Source: Daucus carota subsp. sativus (Eukaryota; Streptophyta; Magnoliopsida; Apiales; Apiaceae). Taken from it: 64,000 nt of DNA. Of the stretch, positions 33,343 through 44,718 are shown piece by piece. The DNA is taken from contig NC_030382.2 in NCBI RefSeq assembly GCF_001625215.2, positions 33,342,610 to 33,406,609 on the forward strand, given 5' to 3'. Position numbers and translations under genes: made by a program. The notes below the pieces were generated by a model that saw only the letters and a list, made by a program, of their open reading frames with translations, was not told the origin of the DNA and did not search any database. Position 1 is the stretch's first letter, and every line of letters begins with the position of its first letter.

Positions 33343-36300
33343 ATGGACTTGAATTCAGGTACGACATGATTTTCTTTGAGTTTAGTTTGTTGATTCTTTT
33401 TTTAATCTGAATGTTTGTTGTTTCGTTGAATGTATGATTAACTTTTCTTGAACGAGTTGTATATGAATCAATTATTATATGTAATTATAAAGTGTTTGTT
33501 GAATATTAGTATGAATTCTGTTGAACGATATGTATATGACTTAAATATGTTGAATTCTGGTTGTATTTATGTTGAACTTTGTTTACGTGCATCTGTTGAA
33601 TATAATGACTTATAAGTGTACTTATAAGTATGAATTATAATTGTATTTAATTTGTTGACTGTAATTATAAGTGTTTGTTGAATATAAGTATCAATTTTGT
33701 ATGATTACTCTTACTTGAGTACTTTTTGGGATTTGAACAAGATATTTATTGAATCTTTGTTTTCTTTATGTTGAACTTTGTTTATGTGTAACTGTTGAAT
33801 ATAATGTTTTGGGATTTTCAGTTTAGTTCTATAACTTTTTCAGGTTTTGGTGATAAAATTGCTCAAAACTTTGATGCTAATACATTGCCTATGGATGTTG
33901 TGGCTATAGAAGATGATGATTTGTCTTTGGGAGAAGTTGATGATTTGTCTTCGCGTAAATATGTATCTCCAGGTTCTACAACGTATTGGTTGCCTTGTAT
34001 GGTTGATAGTAAACCTAATGTTGGAAAATCATTTAGGAGTATAGATGAGGCTGCGCATTTTTATGTTGATTATGGTCGTTCTTGTGGATTTGATATTAGG
34101 CGTGGTAGTGAGAAGCGATATCGAGATGGACGTATTCAATCGAAACGTTTTCACTGTTCACGAGAAGGCTTTTATTCTAAAAATGGTGAGAAGAATGATG
34201 ATGGCTCATTTTGTTCAAAACAAAAGAGGAAAAGTATGTTTACTAGATGTGGATGTCCTGCTATGATTGTGGTGAAACATACGAAGGGTTCAATATATGA
34301 GATTACTTTGTTTATTGAACAACATAATCATAGGTTTGCTAGTGCTGATGGTAAGAAGTTTTTGAAGGCAAACCGGTCAATGACTGTTGCACATCAAAAT
34401 TTTGCATTTGATTGTTCAAAAGTCAGAATAGGTCCTGCTCGTGCGTTTGGTTTAATGAAAGAGTTTGTTGGAGGGTATGACCAGATTGGGGCAACAGTTG
34501 TTGATTTTAAAAATTGGAATAGAGACTTGAAGAACATAATTGGGAATGCAGATGCACAAGTAATATTGAATAAATTTCAATCTTTGAAGGATTCTTCTAA
34601 TGGCAGATTCTACTATGAACATGATGTGGATGAGTCTGGAAAATTGACAAAGTTATTTTGGGCAGATTGTGTTGGTCGTAGAAACTATGATGTGTTTGGT
34701 GATGTTATTTCAGTAGATGCCACATTTAGTACTAACAAGTAAGAAATTTATGTTATTTTCTAAAGTATTTTGTGTATAGCTTATTCTCTTTTTTCTTCAA
34801 TTCTTAATAAACATATATTTGTTTTCAGGTATAACATGGTTTTTGTTCCAATCTGTGGTGTTGACAATCATAGAAAGTGTGTAACTTTTGGTGCTGGTCT
34901 ACTTTCAAAAGAAGATATAGCTCATTACAAATGGATTTTTCAAGCTTTACTAAATTGTATGGGGCGACATCCATTATGCATATTGACTGATCAATGTGCT
35001 GCAATGAAACAAGCAATTGCTGATGTGTTTGATAAAGAAAAGACAAGGCATCGTCTTTGTATGTGGCACATCATGAAAAAATTTCCATCCAAGGTATCTT
35101 CTGTTGAACCTCCATAACATTTGTGTTGAATATATGTATTTGTGTTGAATATATGTTTTATTGGTGTTGAATACATGTCTTAGGGGTGTTGAATATATTG
35201 ATTTGTGTTGAATATGTGTTTTAGTAGTGTTGAATATATCTATTTTTTATGTTGAGAAATTTGTATGCCTGATATTTGTTAGTTTTTTTTTAAAATGTAT
35301 TTTTAGGTTGGTGTGGTATTGGCAATGGATGGTGGATTTTTATCAAAGCTTAAACCTTTTGTATGGGGTGAAAATTTGGATATATCTGAGTTTGAAGCTG
35401 GTTGGAAATCTTTGATGGATGAGTTTAAGATGACTGACAATGAGTGGTTGTGTGATATGTATATATGCCGACATTTATGGATTCCAGCATATTTCAAAGA
35501 AGATCCTTTATTAGGAATATTACGGACAACATCTTGGTCAGAAAGTGCAAATTCATTTTTTAGTCATTATCATCAACCTGGTGATACTCTATCTCAGTTT
35601 TATCTACGTTTTGAGACTGCAATGGATAAGCAACGTAATATCAATTCAGACTTGAATCATAAGTCTAATGTTGCGTTCCCAAGTACTGATACAGAACTAT
35701 TTTTGGAGAAGGATGCTGCAGAGTTATACACACGTGAAATATTTTATAAATTCCAGAAACAAGTACGAGATGCTTGTTTCCATTTGGTAATAAAGGATAT
35801 GAGTGGTGTTGAAGTAAAGAAGTTTGTTTTACATGATCTTAAAGCTGCTAAAGAATTTCAGGTATTTCTGAAGTACTAGTAGATTGCATTTGATTATTAT
35901 TTAATGCCTTTTTTAGTGTAATTTATTTTTTATGTTTGCATGTATTGTATATTTCGTATACAATGTCTTAGGGGTGTTGAATATATGTTTTAGGGTTGTT
36001 GAATACATGTCGTAGGGGTGTTGTATATATTTATTTTTGTTGAATATATGTTTTAGTAGTGTTGAATATATTTTAGCTTGTGTTGAAATACAATTCAATT
36101 TGTGTTGAATATATGTTTTAGTAGTGTTGAATATATGTAATTTATTTTTCATGTTTGTATGTATTTTATATTTGATATTAAATCACTTATATTTGGTACA
36201 GGTTTTGCACATTTTGGAAAATCATAAACTTGAGTGTTCTTGTAGGATGTTTGAAAGAATTGGTTTACCATGCAGTCATTTGATTCTTGCATTAAAACAA

Positions 36301-36642
36301 GTTCCTGTGCACAAGCTGCCAAGGCATCTTGTTCTGAATAGATGGATGAAAAATGCTGAGAAAAATGCAACAAGATTTGTTTCAAGCACATCAAGTGATG
36401 ATAAAGAGAAATTTAGTGTTATTGTGAATGATATTTGGTTTGATTTCAATTCGTGTATGGGGTTGGCTGGTGACAATAAAGAAGCACTTGATTTGATTCA
36501 AAGTTGTCTAAAAGATGTAAAACAGAAGTTACGTGGTTGGAAATTTGAAGGGAAGCTAGTTGTGGGAAACAAGAAAGATGTTGTTGAAAAGTTTATTGGA
36601 TCAGAGATTCCAGTTAACATTGAAGTCAAGCCTCCAAATTAA
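33343..36642 (+). CDS. FAR1/MULE-type transposase of the large element, five exons
   Basis: It should be the DDE transposase that moves the element. Predicted exons are 33343-33358, 33844-34738, 34829-35093, 35307-35861 and 36202-36642, all with GT-AG borders and matching phase, giving 723 residues. The small first exon (MDLNS) is chosen because CAG|GTACGA joins in frame to TTTTTCAG|GTTTTG. Domains in order are a FAR1-type N-region (GKSFRSIDEAAHFYVDYGRS, then TRCGCPAMIVVKH ... QHNH), the MULE core and a SWIM finger (CSCRMFERIGLPCSH). The core acidic residues are visible in SVDATF, ILTDQCAAM and SWSESANSFF. The frame ends at TAA (36640-36642), but family-like sequence continues after it in frame. 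Introns 1, 3 and 4 are packed with GTTGAA in sense. Confidence 0.88.
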
Positions 36643-36879
36643 TGTCGGAACAAAGGGTGTGGAACAAAGAGAATTAAGAGTGCTGCTGAAAAATCAACTA
36701 TACTTTCTGGTAAACTAAAGAGGATTTGCAGGTATTGCAAGACAGAAGTTTATCATGACTTTAGGAATTTTCCTATAAGAAAAATGCAAAATTTGGTTGA
36801 GAATTCTGCTGGGAAGAAGAAACAAAAACAAAGTACAGACAACAGTGAAAGTGGCATGGGTGACAATTTTGAACTCTAG
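36643..36879 (+). pseudogene. In-frame C-terminal tail after the transposase stop
   Basis: Immediately after the TAA the same frame stays open to a TAG at 36877-36879. It encodes CRNKGCGTKRIKSAAEK and then CRYCKTEVYHDFRNFP, a match to the terminal zinc knuckle of FAR1-like proteins, in which the last Cys is replaced by Phe. The tail appears to be cut off from the protein by the stop codon and its zinc-binding set is incomplete. Confidence 0.65.
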
Positions 36880-37026
36880 TTTTTGTATAGTTGAATATTT
36901 GTTATTTTGAAGTTTTGTTTTGTTGAATTCTTATATAAATAATGTTGAACACATATACTTTCATTCTTGAATTTCTATATAAATAATGTTGAACACATAT
37001 ATTTTCATTCTTGAATTTGTATATAA

Positions 37027-37290
37027 ATAATGTTGAACTAAAACAAATTAAAATAGAGAATAAAATGGATCCAATCTCTACATAATAAAAAATCTTAAGG
37101 GTTTGGTTGGGGGTATAGAAAGATGTCATTTTTTATTTCAATTTATAACCCTAATCACACACTTACGAGATATTGTTTGGGGTTTTATTTGGGATATAGA
37201 ATAACTCATGAATTCAACCGTCTTTGTACCCATGTTCAACACAGATAAATGTTGAACATGGATTCATGGGCTGTTGAACTGGGGAAGAAT
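37027..37290 (+). repeat. ~210-bp internal repeat, copy A (between the convergent genes)
   Basis: It shares ATCCAATCTCTACATAA, GGGTTTGGTTGGGGGTATAG and ATGTCATTTTTTATTTCAAT with copies B-D. It ends in an inverted repeat, CCATGTTCAACAC and GTTGAACATGG. It lies in the region where both genes of the element terminate. Confidence 0.85.
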
Positions 37291-37460
37291 AGTACATATA
37301 AAATACATTGATACTAAAGAAACAATTATATACAGATCAATTAGCATTCATGCAATTACATATCTGTTTCTTGGTGACCAAGGAATTATGTATTATGCAA
37401 AATGCACATAATAGCAAAATATTTACAAGCAAAACATTTAAAAGTCTGATCAAATTGTGC

Positions 37461-40400
37461 TTAGGCACGTCTTTGTCTTTTTGCAGGAGCTTTAGTATCC
37501 TTTTCCTTTTTTTCTTTAGCTTTCTGCTTCTCCAATTCAGCTTTTTTCACATGTTCTTCAAAAATCTGATACTCCACATGATGCTTCTGTTTGTTGCATT
37601 CATGCAATAGAATCTGGTGTGCATATCTTGTCCTCAGGACATCTAGCTGTTGGTCTTGGACTTTTCCCTCAACAGCGAGTCCACAATCCCAATTTTTTGA
37701 AACACCCTGGTAGTGCTCCATGTGTCTCATGACAAAAAGACCACAATCAATATGATTGTGCTCAGTTCTCCACTTCATTTCCAATCTAACAGGCACAAGA
37801 GAATCTATGTCCTTCGCCTTTGAATGATTTTTTAAAATCATGTATCTTACAAGGAAGTTTCTCTGTTAAAAAGCATACATTAATTGAGAGAATTCCATGT
37901 CAAATTCAAGTCAAAAAAGAATATGATCATTTTAATAAAGTAGTAATTACTTACAATATTTTGAGGTATTTGCTGGTACTTTGCATCGAAATCTGGCTGC
38001 AGAGCACTACTATCAATAACCTCAAAACTTGGTTTTTTAATGTTGAAACATAAGAGGTAGTGATGGTCGGAAACTGTCATGCTGAAGAAAATCTGTTGGA
38101 AAATATTAAAACAGTAAAATTAATAAAAATAGAGTATATAATGAATGCTGTGTCTAAAAATCAAAAACTCAAAACAGTAAAAACAATGATAAATGTTGAA
38201 CATGGGTTAATGGGCTGTTGAACTAGTTGAATACAGTGATATTTAACAAAGAATTATATTAAAACATTTAAATTAATTAAAGTAGAGAATATTAAGGATC
38301 CAATCTCTACATAATGAAAAATCATAAGGGTTTGGTTGGGGGTATAGAAAGATGTCATTTTTTATTTCAATTTCTAACTCTTATCACATACTTACGAGAT
38401 AGTGTTTCGGGTTTGATTTGGAGTATAGAAATAACTCATGTTCAACCCCTTTTGTAGCCATGTTCAACACTGTTAAATTTCTGATCAGTAGAAGATAAAA
38501 ACAATAACTCAAAAGGGTTTGGTTGGGGGTATAGAAAGACCTCATTTGTTATTTTAATTTTCAACCTTAAGTCACATATTTATGAGATACGGTTTAGGGT
38601 TGGGTTGGGGTATAGAAATAACCAATGTTCAACCTCCTTTGCACCCATGTTCAACACAGAAAAATGTTGAACATGGGTTATTGGGCTGTTGAAGTAGTTG
38701 AATACAGTGATATTAAATACATAATTATATACAGATAATTAGTCATTCATGCAGCAACATTAAAATAAGTTAAAATTATAGTTATCATATATATAATATC
38801 ACTGAATAATGAAGTAAATATTTTACCAAGTCAACATCGTTGAATTTGATGTGATCATAAGCAGCCAGAACATCATCAAAATCTCTTACAAACTTTTTGA
38901 AATGTTGCTCTTCCTCCTCTGAATTTGAATGTCTCAAAACATAGACCTACAAGTAATCATAAAATGTTATTCACATGGTATAATGATATATTTTACTTTT
39001 TAAATTCTATTGACAATTCACTTACAGTCACATGATGAGGAACAAATAGTCTCAGAGGTGATTGTTCTGCTTTATACATTTCATTCATATTCAGAATGTG
39101 GCAGAAAGCATCAACAACTTGTGCTGTCACCAACTGTTTCGGCTGGAAAGAAATGCAATTTGAATTGTCCAGAATTGCGTTTGCAGTGTCAAAGTAAAGG
39201 AAACTGTTGCAACACAAATATGATTAAATATTATCCATATACTCAACATAAAATGATACAATATTCAACAAAAATCTTAATTTGACTGGAGGTTAAAAGA
39301 AACTTACTATCCTTCTGGATCAATTGTCAGAAGCCAATCTTTCAACTTTTGCTCTTCTTTGTTAATCTTTGTGCTGATTCTTGTTAACCTTATCTTCCAG
39401 GGAGATTTCAACACTTCAGCTGCATGTATTATTCTTTTCCCCTTGTCCACATGTGCAGCTTCTTCTTCTGATTTTCGCTGTCTTTCAAGCTCTGCTTCCT
39501 TTTCAACTTGAGTCAATCCTAAAGAAAAACTAGGAAGGACTTCTCCAGAGCTTTGCACATTTGGTTGGGCAGTTGTTTTTATTGTCAGCTTCTGTGGAGG
39601 AGGAACAGTTGAAGATACTACATTCATCCTTCTTGATGTGTTGAATATAATCTTTACTTTCTTTCCATCCTATTGATCATTATAACATTCAGTTAATCAC
39701 TATAGAAGTAACCCATGTTCAACCTCCTTTGGACACATGTTCAACACAGACGAATGTTGAACATGGGTTAATCGGCTGTTGAACTAAAACAAATTTAATA
39801 TACTAAAACAGTAAAATTAATTAAAATAGAGAATAAAATGGATCCAATCTCTACATAACAAAAACTCTTAAGGGTTTGGTTGGGGGTATAGAAAGATGTC
39901 ATTTTTTATTTCAATTTATAACCCTAATCACACACTTACGAGATAATGTTTGGGGTTGAGTTGGTTTATAGAAATAAACTATGTTCAACCTGGATTGAAC
40001 CCAAGTTCAACACAGACAAAAGTTGAACATGGGTTATTGGGCAGTTGAACTAGTTGAATAAAGTGATATTAAACCCACGACTATATTATATTAAAAATTC
40101 CTAATAGTTTACCTTTTTAACAAGCTGTGCTGCTTTACGTGAACTGACGTCAAGAGCTTCTGGTGCTGCTTGTTCTTCAACTGCTTCTTCTTCATCAGCT
40201 CCGTGTTCAGCAACAGGCATCTCAGTATCACTGGTGCGTTCATCGTGAAGCCCAGATACAGCCTCCGTTGCTATCCCAACAACATTTACGTTGCTTGCCA
40301 TTTCTTGGGCCCTGATTTTTTCTTGGTAATCCTTTTCAGCAGCATCAAGCATTCTGATCACCTCACTTCCCATTGATGACTGCACCGGAGAAACAGTGTT

Positions 40401-43400
40401 CTCAACTGGTTTTTCTTGCTCAATTTCTTTTGATGACTGAACCGGAGAAACAGTCTTTTCAACTGGTTTTTCTTGCTCAATTTCTTTTGATGACTGAACC
40501 GGAGAAACAGTCTTTTCAACAGGTCTTTCTTTCTCAATTTCTTTTTGCACTCCATCAGCTCCTTTTTCTGATTCAACTTCTCTTTCTTCCTCAACTTCCT
40601 GAATATTTCTTTCCTTTTCTACTTGTCTTTCTTCCTCAGCTTGTTTTTCTGCTTGAACTTCTCTTTCTTCAAAACCGGATTGCCCAATGGTTCAAAATTA
40701 TATTGAGAAGCTCCCTCAGTTTCTTTTTCTTGCTGCCTTGATTGATTTTCAAATTGGTCAGCCTCACTACAGACAAAAACTTGGGCAGCTTCAACCCTCG
40801 TCAGAAACTCTTCATTATTATTTACAGTGTTGTAATCAATACAACTTTTCAAACATTTGTTGAATTGTCTGTTTGCAGCATCAAATTGCTTTCGACTTTC
40901 AACCAAGATAAAAGCCAAATTCTCTAATTCAACAATCATTTGTTCCTGTAAAAAACAATATCATATATTCAACAACATTGATATATATATTCAACAAAAT
41001 ATTGAAACTTAAAGAAATAACCTAACAAATTCAACAAATTTTAATTTTAGATTCAACAAAATATTTCAACTAAAAAAAAACAATCTAACATATTCAACAG
41101 AATTGATATACAGATTCAACATCATATTTCAACGAAAAGAAACAAACTAATATATTCAACAAAATATTGCAAGTCAAAAAAACAAAGTCATATATTTACT
41201 TACTCTCTTTCTTTCTTCATCAAGATTTCTATCAACTTCTTGTGTCTGTTCAGTGCTTTCATCTGCAGACCTGATTCTTCCTTTTCCAAATAAATTTTCA
41301 GAAGTTTCCTTCCTTTCTCTTGCTCTCAAATCTTTATCTGACCAAGCTGTGAATCTTGGTATGGTGCGGACAACTTCAGTTTCAATTTTAATCCACACTC
41401 TATCCACATAGAACAACTACATATAACATAAAAAAATATGTTATAATGACAATATATATTTTTGAACATGTTCAACACAATTCAAAAAGAAATTCAACAT
41501 ATTGAACATTGGAAACAAGAATTCAACAGATTTTAATATTAGATTCAACAAAATATTAGATTCAACAAAATATTAGATTCAACAAATTGCAATATTAGAT
41601 TCAACAAAATATAGATAATATATACTTACAATGAGGAAAACCAGAGGTCCGCAAAAGTAGTTGTTGCTGGATCCTTTGCCCATTCCTTTTTACAATTTTT
41701 TAAACTCTGCAAAAGATAAGAACACCAATTGTAGACACTGCAGCGATTGATATCTCCTTTAAATCGAACGAGTCGCTGATCAACAAGCCCGTTCGACACT
41801 GTTTGAATGAGAGTGTTCCCCATTAAAACCAGAAAGTTTGTCTTAAAATGATCATCAGCAGTGCCTTTCTTAATCTCACTGACAAGATCACTTGTCCTAA
41901 CATGACTTTTTCCAAACTGTGCTCTAAAAGGTTTCTCTTTTTCTGCCTGTGAATCTTCATCTGTCTCAAGTTCAACAGGAAGAGTGCCCTTTGGTAATCC
42001 TAGAACCAGATGTACATCTTCTTCAGTAATTGGAATTTCACCACATTCCAAATTTAGGACACATTTGTCCTCATCAAACGATTTGAGCAGTTGAAATCCC
42101 AGTCTATGTGGAAGCTCCTTAATTGAAAAATTAAGGAGCTCATGAAATCCTGTTGCTCTTATCCATTGTATTTGTTCTGCAGATAGTTGATTTAAAACTT
42201 CACAGAATTTTGAAGGTGAATTTCTTGTTCTTGTTCTGTTGGAGAAATCCCTTGCAGAACTTGCCTTTGGTATGTCTTCTTCGTCATCTTCATCATCTTC
42301 ATCTTCATCTTCATCTTGCCTCTGCTTTCCCTTTTGCCTTTCTTTTGCCTTAGCTTTCCCTTTTTCCTTTCTTTTTTTTGCACCAGTACTTGACTCTGTT
42401 TTTCCCTTTTTTTTTAAAATCTTATCTCTCATTGTAGAAATGAGCTGATCTTCATCTGACGTCTCTAATAGCTCATCATCCGTCTGCAACGCCTCTGATT
42501 CTTCTTGATCAGTAGGTTGATATTCAGATGTATCAGATTTTTCCATATCATCATGAACTGATGATTTTTTCCCTGCAATTAAATAAGAAAATATTGTTCA
42601 AAGAAAATATAATGAAATATGAACAATACAGCTATTAAAAATTCATAACATTTAAATAATTCAATTATCAAACCTCTTTCCACCTGTAGTGCTAACCATT
42701 CATCAGAGTCATTCTGTAACTCAACAGATAAGTATGAGTTATCAAATTCCTCATCATTAGCAATGGCAGCTTCTGTAGGACATATCGATGTTTGATATGT
42801 ACTGGTGGATACAGAGATCATCACTATACCAGTTAGTGATTTTGTAGGACATATCGATGTTGATAACTGAACATTCTGTGATTTCTCACTAGAAAAGATT
42901 TCAGTTAAACATTGTACAACATATCTTTCTTGTGATGATGTCCTTGTAGGATTTTGCAGAATTGCTAGTAAAGGATCTTCCTGAATAGGTGCATCTGACA
43001 AAATTTAATCACTTATATTCTTTATTAAATCATTGTTTTTGTTCTTCAAATTAAAGTATTTAACTATAGGTTCAACAGAATTCAACACAATATCAATAAC
43101 AATATACAATGGGAACAACATTGCAAAAAGGTTTTCAAACATGTTCAACACAAATCATTATCAAATTCAACACAATATCTACTGGCAACAGCACTGCAAC
43201 AAGGTTTTGAAACATGTTCAACACAAATCATTAACAAATTCAACACAATATCTACTGGCAACAGCACTGCAACAAGGTTTTCAAACATGTTCAACACAAA
43301 TCATTAACAAATTCAACACAATATCTACTGGCAACAGCACTGCAACAAGGTTTTCAAACATGTTCAACACAAATTCAACACAATATCTACTGGCAACAGC

Positions 43401-44104
43401 ACTGCAACAAGGTTTTCAAACATGTTCAACACAAATCATTCACAAATTCAACACAATATCTACTGGCAACAGCACTGCAACAAGGTTTTCAAACATGTTC
43501 AACACAAATCATTAACAAATTCAACACAATATCTACTGGCAACAGCACTGCAACAAGGTTTTCAAACATGTTCAACACAAATCATTAACAAATTCAACAC
43601 AATATCTACTGGCAACAGCATTGCAACAAGCTTTTGAAACATGTTCAACACAAATCAATAACAAATTCAACACAATATCCACTGGGAACAGCATTGCAAC
43701 AAGTTTTTCAAACATGTTCAACACAAATCATTAACAAATTCAACACAATATCTACTGGCAACAGCATTCCAACAAGGTTTTCAAACATGTTCAACATACT
43801 TTAAGTACAGATTCAACAAATAAAAATCGAAATATTCAATACTTCAAAACATTTTTTACTATTCAACACAGTTCAAAACGTATATTATCACATTCAACAT
43901 TATATCAAACATTCAACACTTTTTAAACCGAATAACCTAAAATCAAAAAAATTAACCTAAAATCTCTAACTGGAAAAAAATGCACAAATATCTCAAACAT
44001 TTAACCTAAATTTACTGAAACTATAAAATCAAAGCTTTTACGAAATAATGTAGAGATATTACCAGCGACGCTCTGTAATTCATCACTTTTCCTCTTTGGA
44101 GCCA
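37461..44104 (-). CDS. ULP1-like cysteine protease gene of the Mutator-like element (damaged)
   Basis: It encodes a C48 (Ulp1/SENP-like) protease as carried by plant KI-type MULEs. Proposed exons, from the ATG: 44104-44051, 42990-42684, 42572-41630, 41416-41204, 40945-40113, 39669-39308, 39203-39026, 38946-38827, 38092-37955 and 37862-37461. The first two ends are approximate. The N-part is acidic and Lys-rich, then comes a plant-mobile-type domain (GEIPITEEDVHLVLGLPKG; CGPLVFLI then LFYVDRVW). The protease triad is visible: His in SDHHYLLCF, Asp in FEVIDSS and Cys in HIDCGLFVMRH. Two shifts of frame occur inside exons, near 41670 and near 40680. They are either frameshift mutations or missed small introns. 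A repeat of EKPVEKTVSPVQSS units lies in exon 5. Host substrates are unknown. Confidence 0.75.
38260..38480 (+). repeat. ~210-bp internal repeat, copy B
   Basis: It lies in the protease-gene intron 38093-38826 and has the same order of blocks as copy A, but its 3' inverted repeat is incomplete. Confidence 0.85.
38505..38720 (+). repeat. ~210-bp internal repeat, copy C
   Basis: It lies in the same intron as copy B, almost in tandem with it. It keeps the CCATGTTCAACAC / GTTGAACATGG inverted repeat. Confidence 0.85.
39690..40075 (+). repeat. ~210-bp internal repeat, copy D with an extra inverted-repeat module
   Basis: It lies in the protease-gene intron 39670-40112. The inverted-repeat module occurs before and after the GGGTTTGGTTGGGGG block, so this copy looks like one and a half tandem units. 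Confidence 0.8.
40375..40545 (-). repeat. 57-bp coding tandem repeat, three units
   Basis: Three 57-bp units in the protease gene encode KEIEQEKPVEKTVSPVQSS with few changes. They give the protein a charged, probably disordered linker. The unit length is a multiple of three, so changes in copy number keep the frame. Confidence 0.9.
43075..43800 (-). repeat. 73-bp minisatellite, about ten units
   Basis: The units contain CAACAAGGTTTTCAAACATG, TTCAACACAAATCATTAAC and AATATCTACTGGCAACAGCA. One unit lacks about 12 bp and the outer units are more diverged. The array fills much of the first intron of the protease gene. It creates long open frames on the plus strand that are not genes. Confidence 0.92.
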
Positions 44105-44397
44105 TTGTTAGTGATCAAGATCTTGAAAGTTGAACAACGACTTCGCTTGAGAATGTAGACTTGCAGTTGATTAAGATTTGTTGAAGATTTGCTGAAGATG
44201 ATGATCGAAAATCGCTGTGTGTAGCAGTGAGTTTGTGTGTAATGCCGTTTGAGTGTTATGGCGGTTTCGTGCAGTTAAATATTTAGGAGATCGTGCGTTT
44301 TAATTAATGTGTCAGAAAACGAGCGGCTTGCAGTTATTTACAAAACTGCCACCGCGCCTTTTCAAAATCTTTTAATCTCAGCCGCTTGTTTTGTTTA

Positions 44398-44464
44398 GAT
44401 CTGATGGTGTAAAAAAGTTTGTAAGTTTTTAACTAAAAAAGTTTGTACCGGAACCCTCCCCTAT
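44398..44464 (-). repeat. Right terminal inverted repeat of the Mutator-like element
   Basis: Reverse complemented, it reads through AGTTAAAAACTTACAAAC and TTTTTT to CCATCAGAT, matching the left end at 32790-32862. Confidence 0.8.
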
Positions 44465-44646
44465 ATAAATATATAATATTTAAATATCATGTATATATAA
44501 TTTCTGATTCGGATATTTTCAAATATGAATATGCCTATATTTTCTGAAGTTTGCTTGAAACAAACCCTTATATTCACATAAATAACATCACTTACAATAT
44601 TTGTCTTAAATATCATGCATATAACACTGCTCATTCTTCTGCCCCT

Positions 44647-44656
44647 CTATATATAG
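44647..44656 (+). promoter_or_regulatory. Probable TATA box of the broken UGT91-type gene
   Basis: CTATATATAG lies about 65 bp upstream of the ATG at 44719, and less than 200 bp from the end of the Mutator-like element. Confidence 0.4.
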
Positions 44657-44718
44657 TTCGTGTTAATACATCAATCTTGCCAAGCAGAAAACAAAGCTTT
44701 CAGCTTTCACCTTACGAT

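Larger units (their letters stand above)
32790..44464. mobile_element. 11.7 kb Mutator-like element with transposase and ULP1-like protease genes
   Basis: Long inverted ends share ACTTACAAACTTTTTT, then CATCAGAT, and outer starts ATAGGAATAGG (left) and ATAGGGGAGGG (right, reverse complement). Between them are two convergent genes. A FAR1/MULE-type transposase runs on the plus strand (33343-36642) and a Ulp1-like C48 cysteine protease gene runs on the minus strand (44104-37461). Mutator-like elements carrying ULP-like genes are known in plants as the Kaonashi (KI) group. The flanks are AT-rich and the 9-bp duplication cannot be fixed. The element also contains a 73-bp minisatellite, four ~210-bp repeats, and introns full of GTTGAA. 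Both genes have some damage, so its activity is doubtful. Confidence 0.88.

Noticed and set aside
42239..42448. Poly-Ser open frame on the plus strand
   Set aside because: It is the antisense reading of the Asp/Glu-rich run of the ULP-like gene.
43033..43637. Long repetitive open frames on the plus strand
   Set aside because: They are read through the minisatellite, antisense to the protease-gene intron, and encode only the repeat.
43075..43800. Regular repeats with similar spacing, CRISPR-like at first sight
   Set aside because: The whole 73-bp unit is repeated, without unique spacers, inside a plant transposon intron. It is a minisatellite.
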